NCBI RefSeq assembly: GCF_002214605.1
Contig: NZ_CP015193.1
Coordinates: forward strand, 1,282,978 to 1,346,977
Origin: Thermococcus chitonophagus
GTDB lineage: Archaea > Methanobacteriota_B > Thermococci > Thermococcales > Thermococcaceae
DNA length: 64,000 bases
Direction of reading: 5' to 3'
Position numbers and translations under genes: made by a program. Positions within the stretch are counted from its first letter, which is position 1; each line of letters starts with the position of its first letter. Positions 45,833-54,476 of this stretch are shown one piece after another. Below the pieces are notes generated by a model. The model worked only from the letters and a program-made list of their open reading frames with translations, was not told where the DNA came from and ran no database searches.

Positions 45833-45997
45833 TCACTCAGCCCAAGTAAGGTACTCGTAGTAGTCCTCATCCCATCCCTCAAGCTTCTGCTCCTTAATTT
45901 CATCCCTAACTACAACCTCCACTTCTATCCCCTCCTCAAGTTCTGCCATGTCCAGAGGCTTGAAGACGCCATCCACATAAACTGCCCTAATTCTCAT
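45833..45997 (-). CDS. orphan DUF104-family antitoxin
   Basis: 54 residues: MRIRAVYVDGVFKPLDMAEL, then the acidic EEGIEVEVVVRDEIKEQ and a Tyr-rich end (DEDYYEYLTWAE). This is the DUF104 (AF2212-like) antitoxin type, usually paired with a PIN toxin directly downstream. Here the 104 bases to the gatE start cannot hold a toxin, so it is an orphan. AGGTGAG lies just before the ATG. Too short for a typical gene caller's default cutoff. Confidence 0.78.
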   Translation of the reverse strand: MRIRAVYVDGVFKPLDMAELEEGIEVEVVVRDEIKEQKLEGWDEDYYEYLTWAE

Positions 45998-46315
45998 CGA
46001 ACTCACCTCGATTTCATCGAACCTAATTCTACCATCCTACATTATATCAGGAAATTCTTAGATAAATGTGACGAAAAACCTTATAAACTTTTCGATATTT
46101 CATGGATATAAACGAAACTTATTCGTCAAATGTTATATGGGGGATAGACAATTGGTCAAATAGACAATAAGATGCATGAAACAAAACTAGAACATCAATG
46201 ATCTTGAAAATGTAAAGTGGACAGAACTGACCTCCTCCTCACCTAGGGTTCTGGCGTCATCGGGCACAGCCAGGACCCTCAGAAAGAAGAGGAGTACAGA
46301 GGTATAAAAATGGAA
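45998..46315. other. intergenic stretch between gatD and the DUF104 gene
   Basis: 318 bases without a gene. It holds A/T-rich promoter-like sequence for the DUF104 gene (for example TTTATAAGG on the minus strand, near 46080-46090) and, near gatD, the stable hairpin described separately. Nothing else is recognised. No repeat or mobile element remnant is evident. Confidence 0.5.
46232..46298 (+). ncRNA. structured RNA candidate, possibly an H/ACA guide
   Basis: AGGGTTCTGGC (46245-46255) pairs over 11 bases with GCCAGGACCCT (46269-46279), with one G-U pair and a 13-base loop. A lower stem CTCCTC/GAGGAG can form outside it. ACA (46296-46298) follows the upper helix after 16 bases, near the 14-16 base spacing of archaeal H/ACA RNAs. 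A K-turn motif is not clear on this strand, whereas the minus-strand loop contains GATGA. The element could equally be a structured 3' region of gatD. Strand and class are uncertain. Confidence 0.3.
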
Positions 46316-47632
46316 TCAGATTAAATATGTGTTTGGCTTCGTGTAGGGGGTTATTTCTCCAGCATAATTAGTTAGCATCATTTTTCTGACCTCATTGAGA
46401 TCCTGGGTGTGGCCCAAGACCCACATTAGCTTTACATAGGCAGTCTCTGGCAGCATATCCTCACACGGTATAACACCGGCCTTTAGTAGCTTCCTCCCAG
46501 TTGCATAAACGTTCATGTTGACCCTTCCATAGAGACACTGACTAGTCATGCACACGGCAACCCCCTCTTCCACAGCCCTCCTTATTGAGGGTATCATGTC
46601 GTTTGGCGTATGACCAAGCCCAGTGCCTTCTATAACTATTCCCCTGTATCCCCTGTCAACAAGGAAATCTATTATCTCAGGGGCAGTGCCGGGGTATATC
46701 TTTACCAGAGCAACTTTTTCCTCAAGTTTATCGTCAACCCACACTTCTCCTTCGCCCCTCTTCCTGTAATCATCCCTCAGGAACTCTATTCTTCCATCGC
46801 CCCATATTTTAGCTATTGGAATATCGTTTATGCTCCTGAAAGCATCCCTTCTGCTCGTATGCATCTTCCTCACTTTGGTCCCCCTGTGAGCAAGGCAGTA
46901 AGTATCCCCAGTCTCTCCGTGCATTACAACCATTACCTCTGCCACTTCACTAGTAGCCATCCTAACGGAGCATATCAGGTTCATCGCGGCATCACTACTC
47001 GGTCTGTCGCTACTCCTCTGGGCACCCACCAATATTACGGGCTTGGCAAGATCCCTGAGCATGAAGCTTAGGGCCGCAGAAGTGTAGCCCATCGTATCGG
47101 TTCCGTGTGCAACAATAACACCATAAGCTCCGGAATTCAGTTCCTTTGCGACTTCATGAGCTATCTTAATCCAGTGTGAAGGCTTCATATCTTCGCTGAA
47201 GATGTTAAAGAGCAATCTCGGCCTGACGTTTGCTATCTCAAATATCTCCGGGACGGCTTTAGCAAGCTCCTCAGCTGTGAACGCTGGGTAAACTGCTCCA
47301 GTCTCATAATCAATTCTACTGGCAATAGTTCCGCCGGTCCCCAGGATAGTCACGCTCGGAAGGCCGGGCTTGGGCTCAAGCTCCGCCTTGAAGTGAACCT
47401 CTGGCTTTGCCTTTGCCTTCTCAACAACCTCTATAGAGGTTATCTTATCCACGGCAATTCCGATGTTGTATCCATTGTCGAGCTTTATAACGAGCGTATC
47501 TCCTTCTGAGAGCTCATAGGGGGGCATTACAAGGCCTTCGTATTCAATTTTCTCCCCATCCTCTAGCTTAACGAGTCTGACGTAATCACCAACTTCAATT
47601 CCATGTTTCTTCATGAATTCCTCAACATTCAT
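46316..47632 (-). CDS. gatD: glutamyl-tRNA(Gln) amidotransferase subunit D
   Basis: 438 residues. An N-terminal beta-barrel of about 85 residues (EVGDYVRLVKLEDGEKIEYE) is followed by the L-asparaginase-like domain with the catalytic Thr in TILGTGGTIASRID, the Thr-Asp pair in VIVAHGTDTMGYTSA and the Lys in VILVGAQRSSDRPSSD region. GatD hydrolyses glutamine and channels ammonia to GatE. The C-terminal TSQCLYGRVNMNVYATGRKL completes the fold. It is the only gene in its transcript and lies upstream of the DUF104 gene. Confidence 0.95.
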   Translation of the reverse strand: MNVEEFMKKHGIEVGDYVRLVKLEDGEKIEYEGLVMPPYELSEGDTLVIKLDNGYNIGIAVDKITSIEVVEKAKAKPEVHFKAELEPKPGLPSVTILGTGGTIASRIDYETGAVYPAFTAEELAKAVPEIFEIANVRPRLLFNIFSEDMKPSHWIKIAHEVAKELNSGAYGVIVAHGTDTMGYTSAALSFMLRDLAKPVILVGAQRSSDRPSSDAAMNLICSVRMATSEVAEVMVVMHGETGDTYCLAHRGTKVRKMHTSRRDAFRSINDIPIAKIWGDGRIEFLRDDYRKRGEGEVWVDDKLEEKVALVKIYPGTAPEIIDFLVDRGYRGIVIEGTGLGHTPNDMIPSIRRAVEEGVAVCMTSQCLYGRVNMNVYATGRKLLKAGVIPCEDMLPETAYVKLMWVLGHTQDLNEVRKMMLTNYAGEITPYTKPNTYLI

Positions 47633-47691
47633 TTCGCTCCCCCACTCAGAAAGGGAGAAGGAGTTTAAAGCATTTTATCCAAACATATCCC

Positions 47692-49332
47692 ATGCTGTCA
47701 AGCGGGCCTTCCTTCGTCAAGATAGATCGAGATAAGGTAAGCATATTCTCCTACGATACCGAGCTATGCGAGCTTGAAGTAAAAGTGGAAATGCCGAATA
47801 AGAGGATAAGGGGGCTCAAGGATAATGAATACACCGAAAGGATAATAGTGGCAAATCCCAGTGAGAGAAGTGCTAAAATTAACCCGCAGATTATTATAAA
47901 GCCCAAGTTTAGGGATATATTTGAGGTCCGGGGAATAGCAACCCCACTTAAGAGGAAAATCGAGGTTTCTGAGAGAAGGTATACCTACAGAGGTGTCGAC
48001 GGATTTGAGAGATGGTTCAAACTCTCCATGGAGGGAGATGCAGAGGTTAGGCCAAAGTCCTTTGGAGAGGTCAAGGTAAGGGTGACCTTCGAGACAAATC
48101 TCCCAATAAAAATGAGGAAGTATAAGCCCAAGATCAAGGGAAGAGGGCTAAATGGACTACTAGAAAAAGCAATCACTCACATTTCAATGTTGAGCGTCCA
48201 AGTTGATGGAAATCCAATACTGCTCGCTGGAATCCCCGACTATTACTGCATCTTCGGAAGGGATTCCATAATCTCCTCCCTCTTCCTCCTGCCATACGCC
48301 CCAGAGTACGCCAAAGGCACCCTCAAGGTGCTAGCAAGGCTCCAAGGAAAAGATGTCAATGAAAAAACATTGGAGGAGCCGGGCAAAATACCTCACGAGT
48401 TCAGGTTAGGAGAGTTGTCGCTCTCGGGAAAAATGCCCTTCTCTCCCTACTACGGCTCGATAGATGCAACACCCCTCTATATAATCCTCGCATGGGAGTA
48501 CTTCAAAGCAACTGGCAACGAAAAGCTAATCAGAGAGATAAAGTGTGCGATTCTTGGGGCTTACGAGTGGATTCTAGCAAAGCTTAAGGAGGACTTTGTT
48601 CAGTACGAGTACGCAAATCCCTTTAAGCCTATGAATCAGGGATGGAAGGATTCTAAAGAGGGAGTTCCTGGAGCAAAACCTCCAATAGCACTTGTGGAAG
48701 TGCAGGGATATGCATATGGGGCCCTCATGGGAGTATATAACCTGTTAGGAATAGGAGAAGCCAGGGAAAAAGCGAAAAAGCTGAAACGAAGATTCAAGAG
48801 GGAATTCAAGGGGAAGAAGGGCTACAAGCTTACCCCAGACTCAGATGTCCTGGCGTCAAATCAAGGCCATCTACTGCTCACGGGGATAGCAGATGACACA
48901 GATAGTGTAGTTAAGGGCCTATTTTCACGAGAGTTGATGACCAGATGGGGGATAAGGACCCTGGGTGAGAATGAAGAAGCCTACGATCCCTTCAGCTATC
49001 ACAATGGGAGCATATGGCCGCACGACAATGCAATAATAGCCCTGGGCCTTTCTAGGGCGGGGGAAAAGGAGAGGGCAGATGAAATCGGGAAGAGAGTTAT
49101 GGATGCACTTTGTAGCCTCAACAAGATCCCAGAGCTGTACGCAGGCCTTGACTCACCCGTTCCCTTCGAAGTCGAGAGGGCAAATGAGCCACAAGCCTGG
49201 GCTGCAGCGGCAATATTCGCCTTCATAACGGTGGCCGTGGAAAATGGAAAAACATCGCTTCCAGACTTAAAGCTGAAGTCTAGGGTAAACGTTGAAGTTA
49301 AAGATGGAGAAGTTAAAGTAAAAACTCCCTGA
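47692..49332 (+). CDS. glycogen-debranching-type amylo-alpha-1,6-glucosidase
   Basis: 546 residues. The N-terminal beta domain (residues 1-150) precedes an (alpha/alpha)6 barrel. Hallmarks are IPDYYCIFGRDSIISSLFLL, the MNQGWKDSKEG motif, VEVQGYAYGALMG and YHNGSIWPHDNAIIALGLS, all typical of the COG3408/GDE_C family with catalytic acids in the barrel. It removes single glucose branches or acts on related oligosaccharides. TTTAAAG about 28 bases before the ATG and no Shine-Dalgarno site suggest a leaderless transcript. Converges with the fucose-isomerase-like gene with a 20-base overlap. Confidence 0.85.
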   Translation: MLSSGPSFVKIDRDKVSIFSYDTELCELEVKVEMPNKRIRGLKDNEYTERIIVANPSERSAKINPQIIIKPKFRDIFEVRGIATPLKRKIEVSERRYTYRGVDGFERWFKLSMEGDAEVRPKSFGEVKVRVTFETNLPIKMRKYKPKIKGRGLNGLLEKAITHISMLSVQVDGNPILLAGIPDYYCIFGRDSIISSLFLLPYAPEYAKGTLKVLARLQGKDVNEKTLEEPGKIPHEFRLGELSLSGKMPFSPYYGSIDATPLYIILAWEYFKATGNEKLIREIKCAILGAYEWILAKLKEDFVQYEYANPFKPMNQGWKDSKEGVPGAKPPIALVEVQGYAYGALMGVYNLLGIGEAREKAKKLKRRFKREFKGKKGYKLTPDSDVLASNQGHLLLTGIADDTDSVVKGLFSRELMTRWGIRTLGENEEAYDPFSYHNGSIWPHDNAIIALGLSRAGEKERADEIGKRVMDALCSLNKIPELYAGLDSPVPFEVERANEPQAWAAAAIFAFITVAVENGKTSLPDLKLKSRVNVEVKDGEVKVKTP

Positions 49333-50755
49333 CGTCAAGGGGATCAGCAAGGTCAACGGCTTTAATCCCCCAAATCTTTGCAACTAACTTCAGCTCCTCG
49401 GTGTAGTCTCCAGGAACGAGGCTTAAGTGGTTTGCACCCATAACATTTATGAATTCTTGGGCATCGAGGGGGTTCTTTATTGCAGTGTGTGGCCACTGCT
49501 TGCCCCACTTGAGTTTCTTCTCAATCTCCTCTGTTATCTCAACTCCCTCAGCTAGGAAGTACAGCAGGTAGTATTCGCCGTTCCTCCTTATAAGCCTCGC
49601 AACAGTAAACTCAGCGGGAGGTGTTCTGTACGTTAAGGCCCCTCCGCTCTTCCCCTGACACTGACCCTGTATAGTTACGGCCCTGAGGTTTTCCTCCGGA
49701 TCCTCACTGAGCTTAGCGTAGTAGAGGGAGGAGGCACCACAGTTGGCTATTATCACTATCTCGTCATCCACGTACTTTATATCGCCGAACAGAGGAGGCT
49801 TTCCGCTCAGGTAGTACAGAAGAGAGGAGCTTATTGTTCCCTTGACATCACCCTCGCAGGTGGCCGGGACTATCGGCTTCTCCCCGAATGCATCGGCATT
49901 GAACGGGAAGAGAGCCGGGATTAGACAGGCCGTGGTTCCATAAATCTCGCTTAGCTCCGGCTGGCACTTTATCGAGACCCCCGCAACTTCACCCTTATAC
50001 CTCTCCCAGACTTTTTTGGCGCCTAGATAAATCCTTATCTGCCTCTTTAGTGAATCAGGAGTGAGCATTTTTTCATCGAACTTAACATTTGTCTTCTCAA
50101 GCAGCCAGCCGTAGAACCTCTCGACGTCCTCTTCACTCACATCCTGGTGGAGTATTACGTACTGATCAAGCATTATGAAGTCCCCGATGAATTCCTTAAG
50201 CCTTGGAAGATCGTCCATTAAATGCTCCATTCCGAGCGTGTATGGACTCCCAAAGAGCAGAAGCCTCTTCCTTGAAAGCTCACTCACCGCCTCAACTGCC
50301 CTAGCCCAGGATTTAACTAGCTCGACATCCCCAATAACTCTAGAGTGCCTCAAAGCGTGCTCATTAACACTGCTCTCCCAGAGGGAAGCTCCAACGGATG
50401 TAACGCAGGTTGCCCCGGCCCAAGCTGGATCCCCATCCGAATAAAGGAGAACTGGCAAGTTCGCTTCCTTAAGGAAGTACGTGACTAAGTTACTCTCGGT
50501 CCAGTGCCACAGCCCCAGGATAACTCCAGAAATGTCCTTGGATTTAGCTATCCTCCCAGCCTTTATAGCTTCTTCAATGCTGTTTATTCCAAATATATCC
50601 CTTTCGTATTTCCCGAGCACGGCGTTTATATCAAGGACTTCAAACTCATTAGATAATTCTTTAATTAAGGAATTATGTTTTTGTTTAATTGCTTCCTCTC
50701 TTTCCTTGGATAGGGCCGTTGGTCTTGGGTCAGTAAATGTGACTATTCCAATCAT
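49313..50755 (-). CDS. L-fucose/arabinose isomerase-like protein
   Basis: 480 residues from the ATG at 50755 (MIGIVTFTDPRPTALSKERE). The open frame extends much further upstream through the divergent kinase gene, so the shorter start with GGGGATT is chosen. Blocks such as SGVILGLWHWTESNLVTYFL, the SIKCQPELSEIYGTTACLIP region and CEGDVKGTISSSLLYYLSG match the FucI/AraA-like isomerase superfamily, in which Glu and Asp residues bind Mn. The exact sugar is unknown. It is divergent from a PfkB kinase with 49 bases between them, suggesting that isomerase and kinase act in one sugar pathway. Confidence 0.8.
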   Translation of the reverse strand: MIGIVTFTDPRPTALSKEREEAIKQKHNSLIKELSNEFEVLDINAVLGKYERDIFGINSIEEAIKAGRIAKSKDISGVILGLWHWTESNLVTYFLKEANLPVLLYSDGDPAWAGATCVTSVGASLWESSVNEHALRHSRVIGDVELVKSWARAVEAVSELSRKRLLLFGSPYTLGMEHLMDDLPRLKEFIGDFIMLDQYVILHQDVSEEDVERFYGWLLEKTNVKFDEKMLTPDSLKRQIRIYLGAKKVWERYKGEVAGVSIKCQPELSEIYGTTACLIPALFPFNADAFGEKPIVPATCEGDVKGTISSSLLYYLSGKPPLFGDIKYVDDEIVIIANCGASSLYYAKLSEDPEENLRAVTIQGQCQGKSGGALTYRTPPAEFTVARLIRRNGEYYLLYFLAEGVEITEEIEKKLKWGKQWPHTAIKNPLDAQEFINVMGANHLSLVPGDYTEELKLVAKIWGIKAVDLADPLDVREFLL

Positions 50756-50804
50756 GGCAATCCCCTTTAATAGTTGGGAGGGAAGATAAATAAATGGTGG
50801 TACC

Positions 50805-51734
50805 ATGATAACCTCGGTCGGAGAAGTTCTCATAGATATGATAGCAGCTGAGGAAGGAGATTTAAAGGATGTTGGAAGGTTTGAAAAGTATCCTGGAGGC
50901 GCGCCGGCTAACGTTGCCGTTGGGGTTTCTAGACTAGGCGTGGAGGCCTCTCTGATAAGCAAAGTAGGAGATGATCCCTTTGGAAGATTCCTGATCGAAA
51001 GGTTGAAAGAGGAGGGTGTAAGCATAAATGGCATTGCCATCGATACTGAAAAGCATACAGGAGTTGTATTCGTCCAGCTTAAAGGTGCTAAGCCGTCCTT
51101 CATACTCTACGATGGCGTTGCATACTTCAACCTGAAGAGGGAGGATATAGATCTGAAGATCCTTGATGAGTCGAGAATAGTTCACTTTGGTTCCGTTCTA
51201 CTGGCGAGAAGCCCAAGCAGGGAAACAATGCTATGGGTAATGGGAGAGCTCAGAGACAGGGCAGTTATCAGCTTCGACGTTAACATAAGGAGGGATCTAT
51301 GGAGAAATAGAGAGGAGGAGATGTTCAAAACAATTGAAAAGGCCATAAAACTCACCGATATACTTAAGGTCAGCGATGAGGAGCTAAAACTATTGGAAGG
51401 AGAAGGAATAAAAGCAGAGGGGAGGTTACTGACCGCAATAACACTCGGAAAAAAAGGATGCATTTTAAGGACTCAAGAACATGAAGTTGAAATCCCAGGA
51501 TATCCAGTGAAACCCATCGATACAACAGGTGCAGGAGATGCCTTCACATCAGCACTTCTTGTAGGTATCATTGCATTTAGGGAGTACTTTACTGAAAGCA
51601 CTTTAATGAAAATCGGAAGGTTTGCAAACCTAGTCGCTGGCCTATCAACAACTAAAAGAGGCGCATGGAGCGTTCCAAGAAAAGAGGAATTAATGAAATA
51701 TAGTGAGGCAAGAGATATAGTCAATAGGCTTTAA
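50805..51734 (+). CDS. PfkB-family sugar kinase
   Basis: 309 residues. The N-terminal signature KYPGGAPANVAVGVSRLG and the C-terminal PfkB signature DTTGAGDAFTSALLVG with the catalytic Asp are intact. Substrate-type motifs suggest a fructokinase or 2-keto-3-deoxygluconate kinase subgroup (FDVNIRRDLWRNREE). GGTGGTACC precedes the ATG. Divergent partner is the fucose-isomerase-like gene. Fourteen bases at the 3' end overlap the small protein gene on the other strand. Confidence 0.87.
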   Translation: MITSVGEVLIDMIAAEEGDLKDVGRFEKYPGGAPANVAVGVSRLGVEASLISKVGDDPFGRFLIERLKEEGVSINGIAIDTEKHTGVVFVQLKGAKPSFILYDGVAYFNLKREDIDLKILDESRIVHFGSVLLARSPSRETMLWVMGELRDRAVISFDVNIRRDLWRNREEEMFKTIEKAIKLTDILKVSDEELKLLEGEGIKAEGRLLTAITLGKKGCILRTQEHEVEIPGYPVKPIDTTGAGDAFTSALLVGIIAFREYFTESTLMKIGRFANLVAGLSTTKRGAWSVPRKEELMKYSEARDIVNRL

Positions 51735-51996
51735 GCTTGTGGTTCCAACTCATGCTCTCCTCTATAACTTTTTCTAGGCTAACTTCCTCCATCCCTGTGA
51801 CGTTTGGCTGGAAGTCCTTAAGCTTTTCAAGTATTTCCTCGAGCTTTATCTTTGAGTCATCAAAAGTTATCCTAGCCTCCCTGAGGTACGGATTTATGAA
51901 TACCCTGTAGATTGCATCGTTGAGGGAAAGCTCGTATTGAAGCCTCATAGCATCTTCCTCGCTGATCTTAGCAAGCTTTATCGTGATTCTCTTCAT
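51721..51996 (-). CDS. small ferredoxin-like-fold protein, partner of the radical SAM enzyme
   Basis: 91 residues from the ATG at 51996, preceded by AGGTGATTT and only 5 bases after the upstream stop. The order of strands and helices (MKRITIKLAKISEEDAMRLQ, then IYRVFINPYLREARITFDD and KLEEILEKLKDFQPNV) looks like a heavy-metal-associated-type beta-alpha-beta-beta-alpha-beta fold, but the CxxC metal site is absent and there are no Cys at all. No named family recognised. The tight coupling to the radical SAM gene suggests a substrate-presenting or regulatory partner. Confidence 0.6.
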   Translation of the reverse strand: MKRITIKLAKISEEDAMRLQYELSLNDAIYRVFINPYLREARITFDDSKIKLEEILEKLKDFQPNVTGMEEVSLEKVIEESMSWNHKLKAY

Positions 51997-52001
51997 ATAA
52001 A

Positions 52002-53765
52002 TCACCTCGCGAAGTAGTTTTCGATGTCGATGTACGTCTTCCTGTAGAGCTCACTCTTCTTCATTTTCTCAACAAACTCCTTAGTTCTCACGTACTTGTC
52101 CTTCCTGTACTCCCACTCTGGATGTAGCTTCTTCCACTCCTCCCATGAGTAGCTAAACTGTCTCTGAACCTTATCCCTGTATATCTCAGGGATAACGTTG
52201 AACGTACAGAACGGAACTATCCTCCCGTCGGGCATTGCATAGTGAATGACACACCTCTCGACTCTCTCAACGTCATAGTTGTACTCGTCCATGAAGTGCA
52301 TCATTCCAAGGAACAATGTTCTAGTGTGGAACTTACCGAGAGCATCGTAGTTTCCGTACATGAATGCATTCTTGATTAGCCCTAGGACATCGAGACCCTT
52401 GGGAGCGTACTTTTCATCGTAGAACTGCTTGAACTTAAGGAATACTGTCTCCCCTATTGCTTTAAGCTTTGCAAGTCCCTTAAACCTAGCCTTTTCGATT
52501 TCATCGGCCTTCTCTAGTAGGAACTCAACGAAGCCCTCTACATCTAAGAACCTTGGAATTGGGATTACCTTCTTCTCTTCTTTGTCAAGGAATACATAAG
52601 TTGCAGCACCGCACGCAAAGTGGCTTGTCATATAATACTTTCTTTCAGTAAATATCTCAAAGAACCTAGCTATGTGGCCAGCAATTGGAATCGGATACCA
52701 GTCTTCCTTTGCTATTGCACCGTTGGTTTGCTCCTCTATCTTCTTTATTGCTCCTGCTATCGTAATCCTGAACCTCTGCCTCTCCTTCTTTGGAACTCTA
52801 CCAACGAGAGATATTGGCTGGAAGTTAACTCCCCTGACTATGTCGAGATGGTTAAGACCGAAGTTAATTATGGCCCCCGCCTCGTGGTCGTTTACGTTCC
52901 TTATAAGAGTTGGAACGAGAACTATTCCAGGTCCTCCAGCCTTTCTCACGTTCTCAAATATCAAAGGTATCTCCCAGTGGTTCTTCCAGTTAGTTTGGGG
53001 CGTCATTCCATCGTAGCTGAGATAGAGCGTGTTCACGCCAGCTTCCCTTATCTTTTTCACGAGCTCTGGCTCAAAGGCAAGCCTTATTCCATCGGTGTTT
53101 AGCTGAACATGGTCATAGCCTTCCTCCTTTGCTATCTTAATTATCTCAATTAAATCATCCCTAAGGGTTGGCTCCCCACCAGTGAATTGAACTGCATTAG
53201 CTCCTATTGGATGCTCCTTCTTCGCATTTCTAAGCATCATTCTAATCTGGTCAAGAGTTGGCTCATAAATTGGTTCTCCTTCACGGGCATAGAAGAAACA
53301 ATACCAGCAATTTAAGTTACATCTGTTCGTTAGGACAATGTTCAAAAGGCTAGTATGGGAGCGGTGTCTTGCACAAAGACCACAGTCAAAGGGGCAGTTG
53401 ACACCTGTATTCTCAACGTTCACGGAGAACAACTTTTTCTCTTCAAACTTCCATCTTGAGAATCTGTAATATAACTCCACATCTTCGTAATATAGATCAG
53501 TTATCATGCCCTCTGGACACTTTTTGGTTATCCAAACCATGCCATCTTTTTCCCATACAACAGCTGGAACAACCCTTCTACTTTCGGGGCATAGCGAGTA
53601 TGTCCTGTGAGGTAGAGAGCTACCATAACCCCTGCTTGCACTCTTTAGCATTTTTTCAAACTCTTCTTCGGTTATCTCCGGGAATTCAATTATCTCACGC
53701 ATTCTTCTGGTGAGAGTTTCGAATTCTTTTTCACCGCTAGGGATCTCTCCCACGTTTTCAGCCAT
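52002..53765 (-). CDS. tetraether lipid synthase-type radical SAM protein (Tes or Gms)
   Basis: 587 residues. An N-terminal auxiliary cluster segment (NTGVNCPFDCGLCARHRSHT) precedes the radical SAM motif VLTNRCNLNCWYCFFYAREG (C-x3-C-x2-C), then GANAVQFTGGEPTLRDDLIE for SAM binding. Further Cys in SHFACGAATYV and ERCVIHYAMPDGRIVPFCTFN could hold a third cluster. This layout matches the GDGT synthase Tes, which joins two archaeol chains, and the related GMGT synthase Gms, which adds the bridge of H-shaped lipids. Which one applies cannot be told from sequence memory. Divergent from the Mbx operon. GGTGGTGGT precedes the ATG. Confidence 0.83.
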   Translation of the reverse strand: MAENVGEIPSGEKEFETLTRRMREIIEFPEITEEEFEKMLKSASRGYGSSLPHRTYSLCPESRRVVPAVVWEKDGMVWITKKCPEGMITDLYYEDVELYYRFSRWKFEEKKLFSVNVENTGVNCPFDCGLCARHRSHTSLLNIVLTNRCNLNCWYCFFYAREGEPIYEPTLDQIRMMLRNAKKEHPIGANAVQFTGGEPTLRDDLIEIIKIAKEEGYDHVQLNTDGIRLAFEPELVKKIREAGVNTLYLSYDGMTPQTNWKNHWEIPLIFENVRKAGGPGIVLVPTLIRNVNDHEAGAIINFGLNHLDIVRGVNFQPISLVGRVPKKERQRFRITIAGAIKKIEEQTNGAIAKEDWYPIPIAGHIARFFEIFTERKYYMTSHFACGAATYVFLDKEEKKVIPIPRFLDVEGFVEFLLEKADEIEKARFKGLAKLKAIGETVFLKFKQFYDEKYAPKGLDVLGLIKNAFMYGNYDALGKFHTRTLFLGMMHFMDEYNYDVERVERCVIHYAMPDGRIVPFCTFNVIPEIYRDKVQRQFSYSWEEWKKLHPEWEYRKDKYVRTKEFVEKMKKSELYRKTYIDIENYFAR

Positions 53766-53862
53766 ACCACCACCTGCCGAGTTTTCTAGCCCAAAGTATA
53801 AAAAGTTTTGCGCATATATGAAAAATTAGCTTCATAGGTCTGCATTAGTACATAACTCATGG

Positions 53863-53920
53863 TTTTAAACTTCAATATTCGGGGCAAACATTTATAAAAG
53901 TTTGTTCTAAACCAATGGTG
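53863..53920 (+). promoter_or_regulatory. Mbx operon promoter with SurR-like sites
   Basis: TTTATAAAAG (53891-53900) is a clear TATA box. Just after it, GTTCTAAAC followed by CAATG and GTG (53904-53920) fits the SurR consensus GTTn3AACn5GTT with one mismatch in the last half. A second GTTTTAAAC lies at 53863-53871. In P. furiosus, SurR is the redox regulator that switches between hydrogenase and sulfur-reduction genes. A site between TATA and the start of transcription (about 53922) would suit repression that is relieved by sulfur. Binding is not demonstrated here. Confidence 0.6.
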
Positions 53921-53969
53921 TATTTAATGGAAAAAATTTTCATGCAATGACCATTTTGGAGGGTCAAAA

Positions 53970-54476
53970 ATGACAGAGGCAAGCCGAGTTAGCAAGTACT
54001 TGTACACATTCATCGTTTTATTCGTAATATGGCTTTTCTTAACGGCAAGCCTTGATCCCCAAGAACTCCTCATTGGGGCAATATTTTCTGCAATCGTTGC
54101 ATTGCTCACGTATGACATCTTTACAACCAGAGGACTTGCAAACCTTCACCCAAGAAGAGTTGCCTACTTCATAGCGTATATCCCCTACTTCCTATGGGCC
54201 ATGATCCTTGCAAACCTTGACGTAGCGTACAGGGTTCTGCACCCAAAGAGGCCGATAAACCCAGGAATCGTCGAGTGCAGGACAGAGCTTAAGAACAACG
54301 TAGGCAAGTTAGCGTTAGCCAATTCAATCACGCTGACCCCAGGAACGATAACCCTTGATGTCGATGGCGACAAGTACTTCATACACTGGATAGACGTAAA
54401 GGATGCCTCAGTTGAAGGGGCATCGGAGAACATTACGAAGCCTTTTGAAAAGTTTCTAAAGGTGATCTTCGAATGA
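53970..54476 (+). CDS. mbxA: Mbx subunit A (MnhE-like antiporter subunit)
   Basis: 168 residues, first gene of the 13-gene Mbx/MBS operon. MnhE-type topology: two N-terminal helices (TFIVLFVIWLFLTASL and LLIGAIFSAIVALLTYDIF), a membrane segment at YFIAYIPYFLWAMILANLDV, then a soluble C-terminal part with LTPGTITLDVDGDKYFIHWI. The operon encodes a membrane complex that oxidises ferredoxin, reduces sulfane sulfur and pumps ions. GGAGGGT precedes the ATG. The stop overlaps mbxB by 4 bases. Confidence 0.9.
   Translation: MTEASRVSKYLYTFIVLFVIWLFLTASLDPQELLIGAIFSAIVALLTYDIFTTRGLANLHPRRVAYFIAYIPYFLWAMILANLDVAYRVLHPKRPINPGIVECRTELKNNVGKLALANSITLTPGTITLDVDGDKYFIHWIDVKDASVEGASENITKPFEKFLKVIFE

Noticed and set aside
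50760..51103. N-terminal extension of the fucose-isomerase-like protein to 596 residues.
   Set aside because: The extension lies antisense inside the PfkB kinase gene and begins with low-complexity, non-homologous sequence. The ATG at 50755 has a ribosome site.
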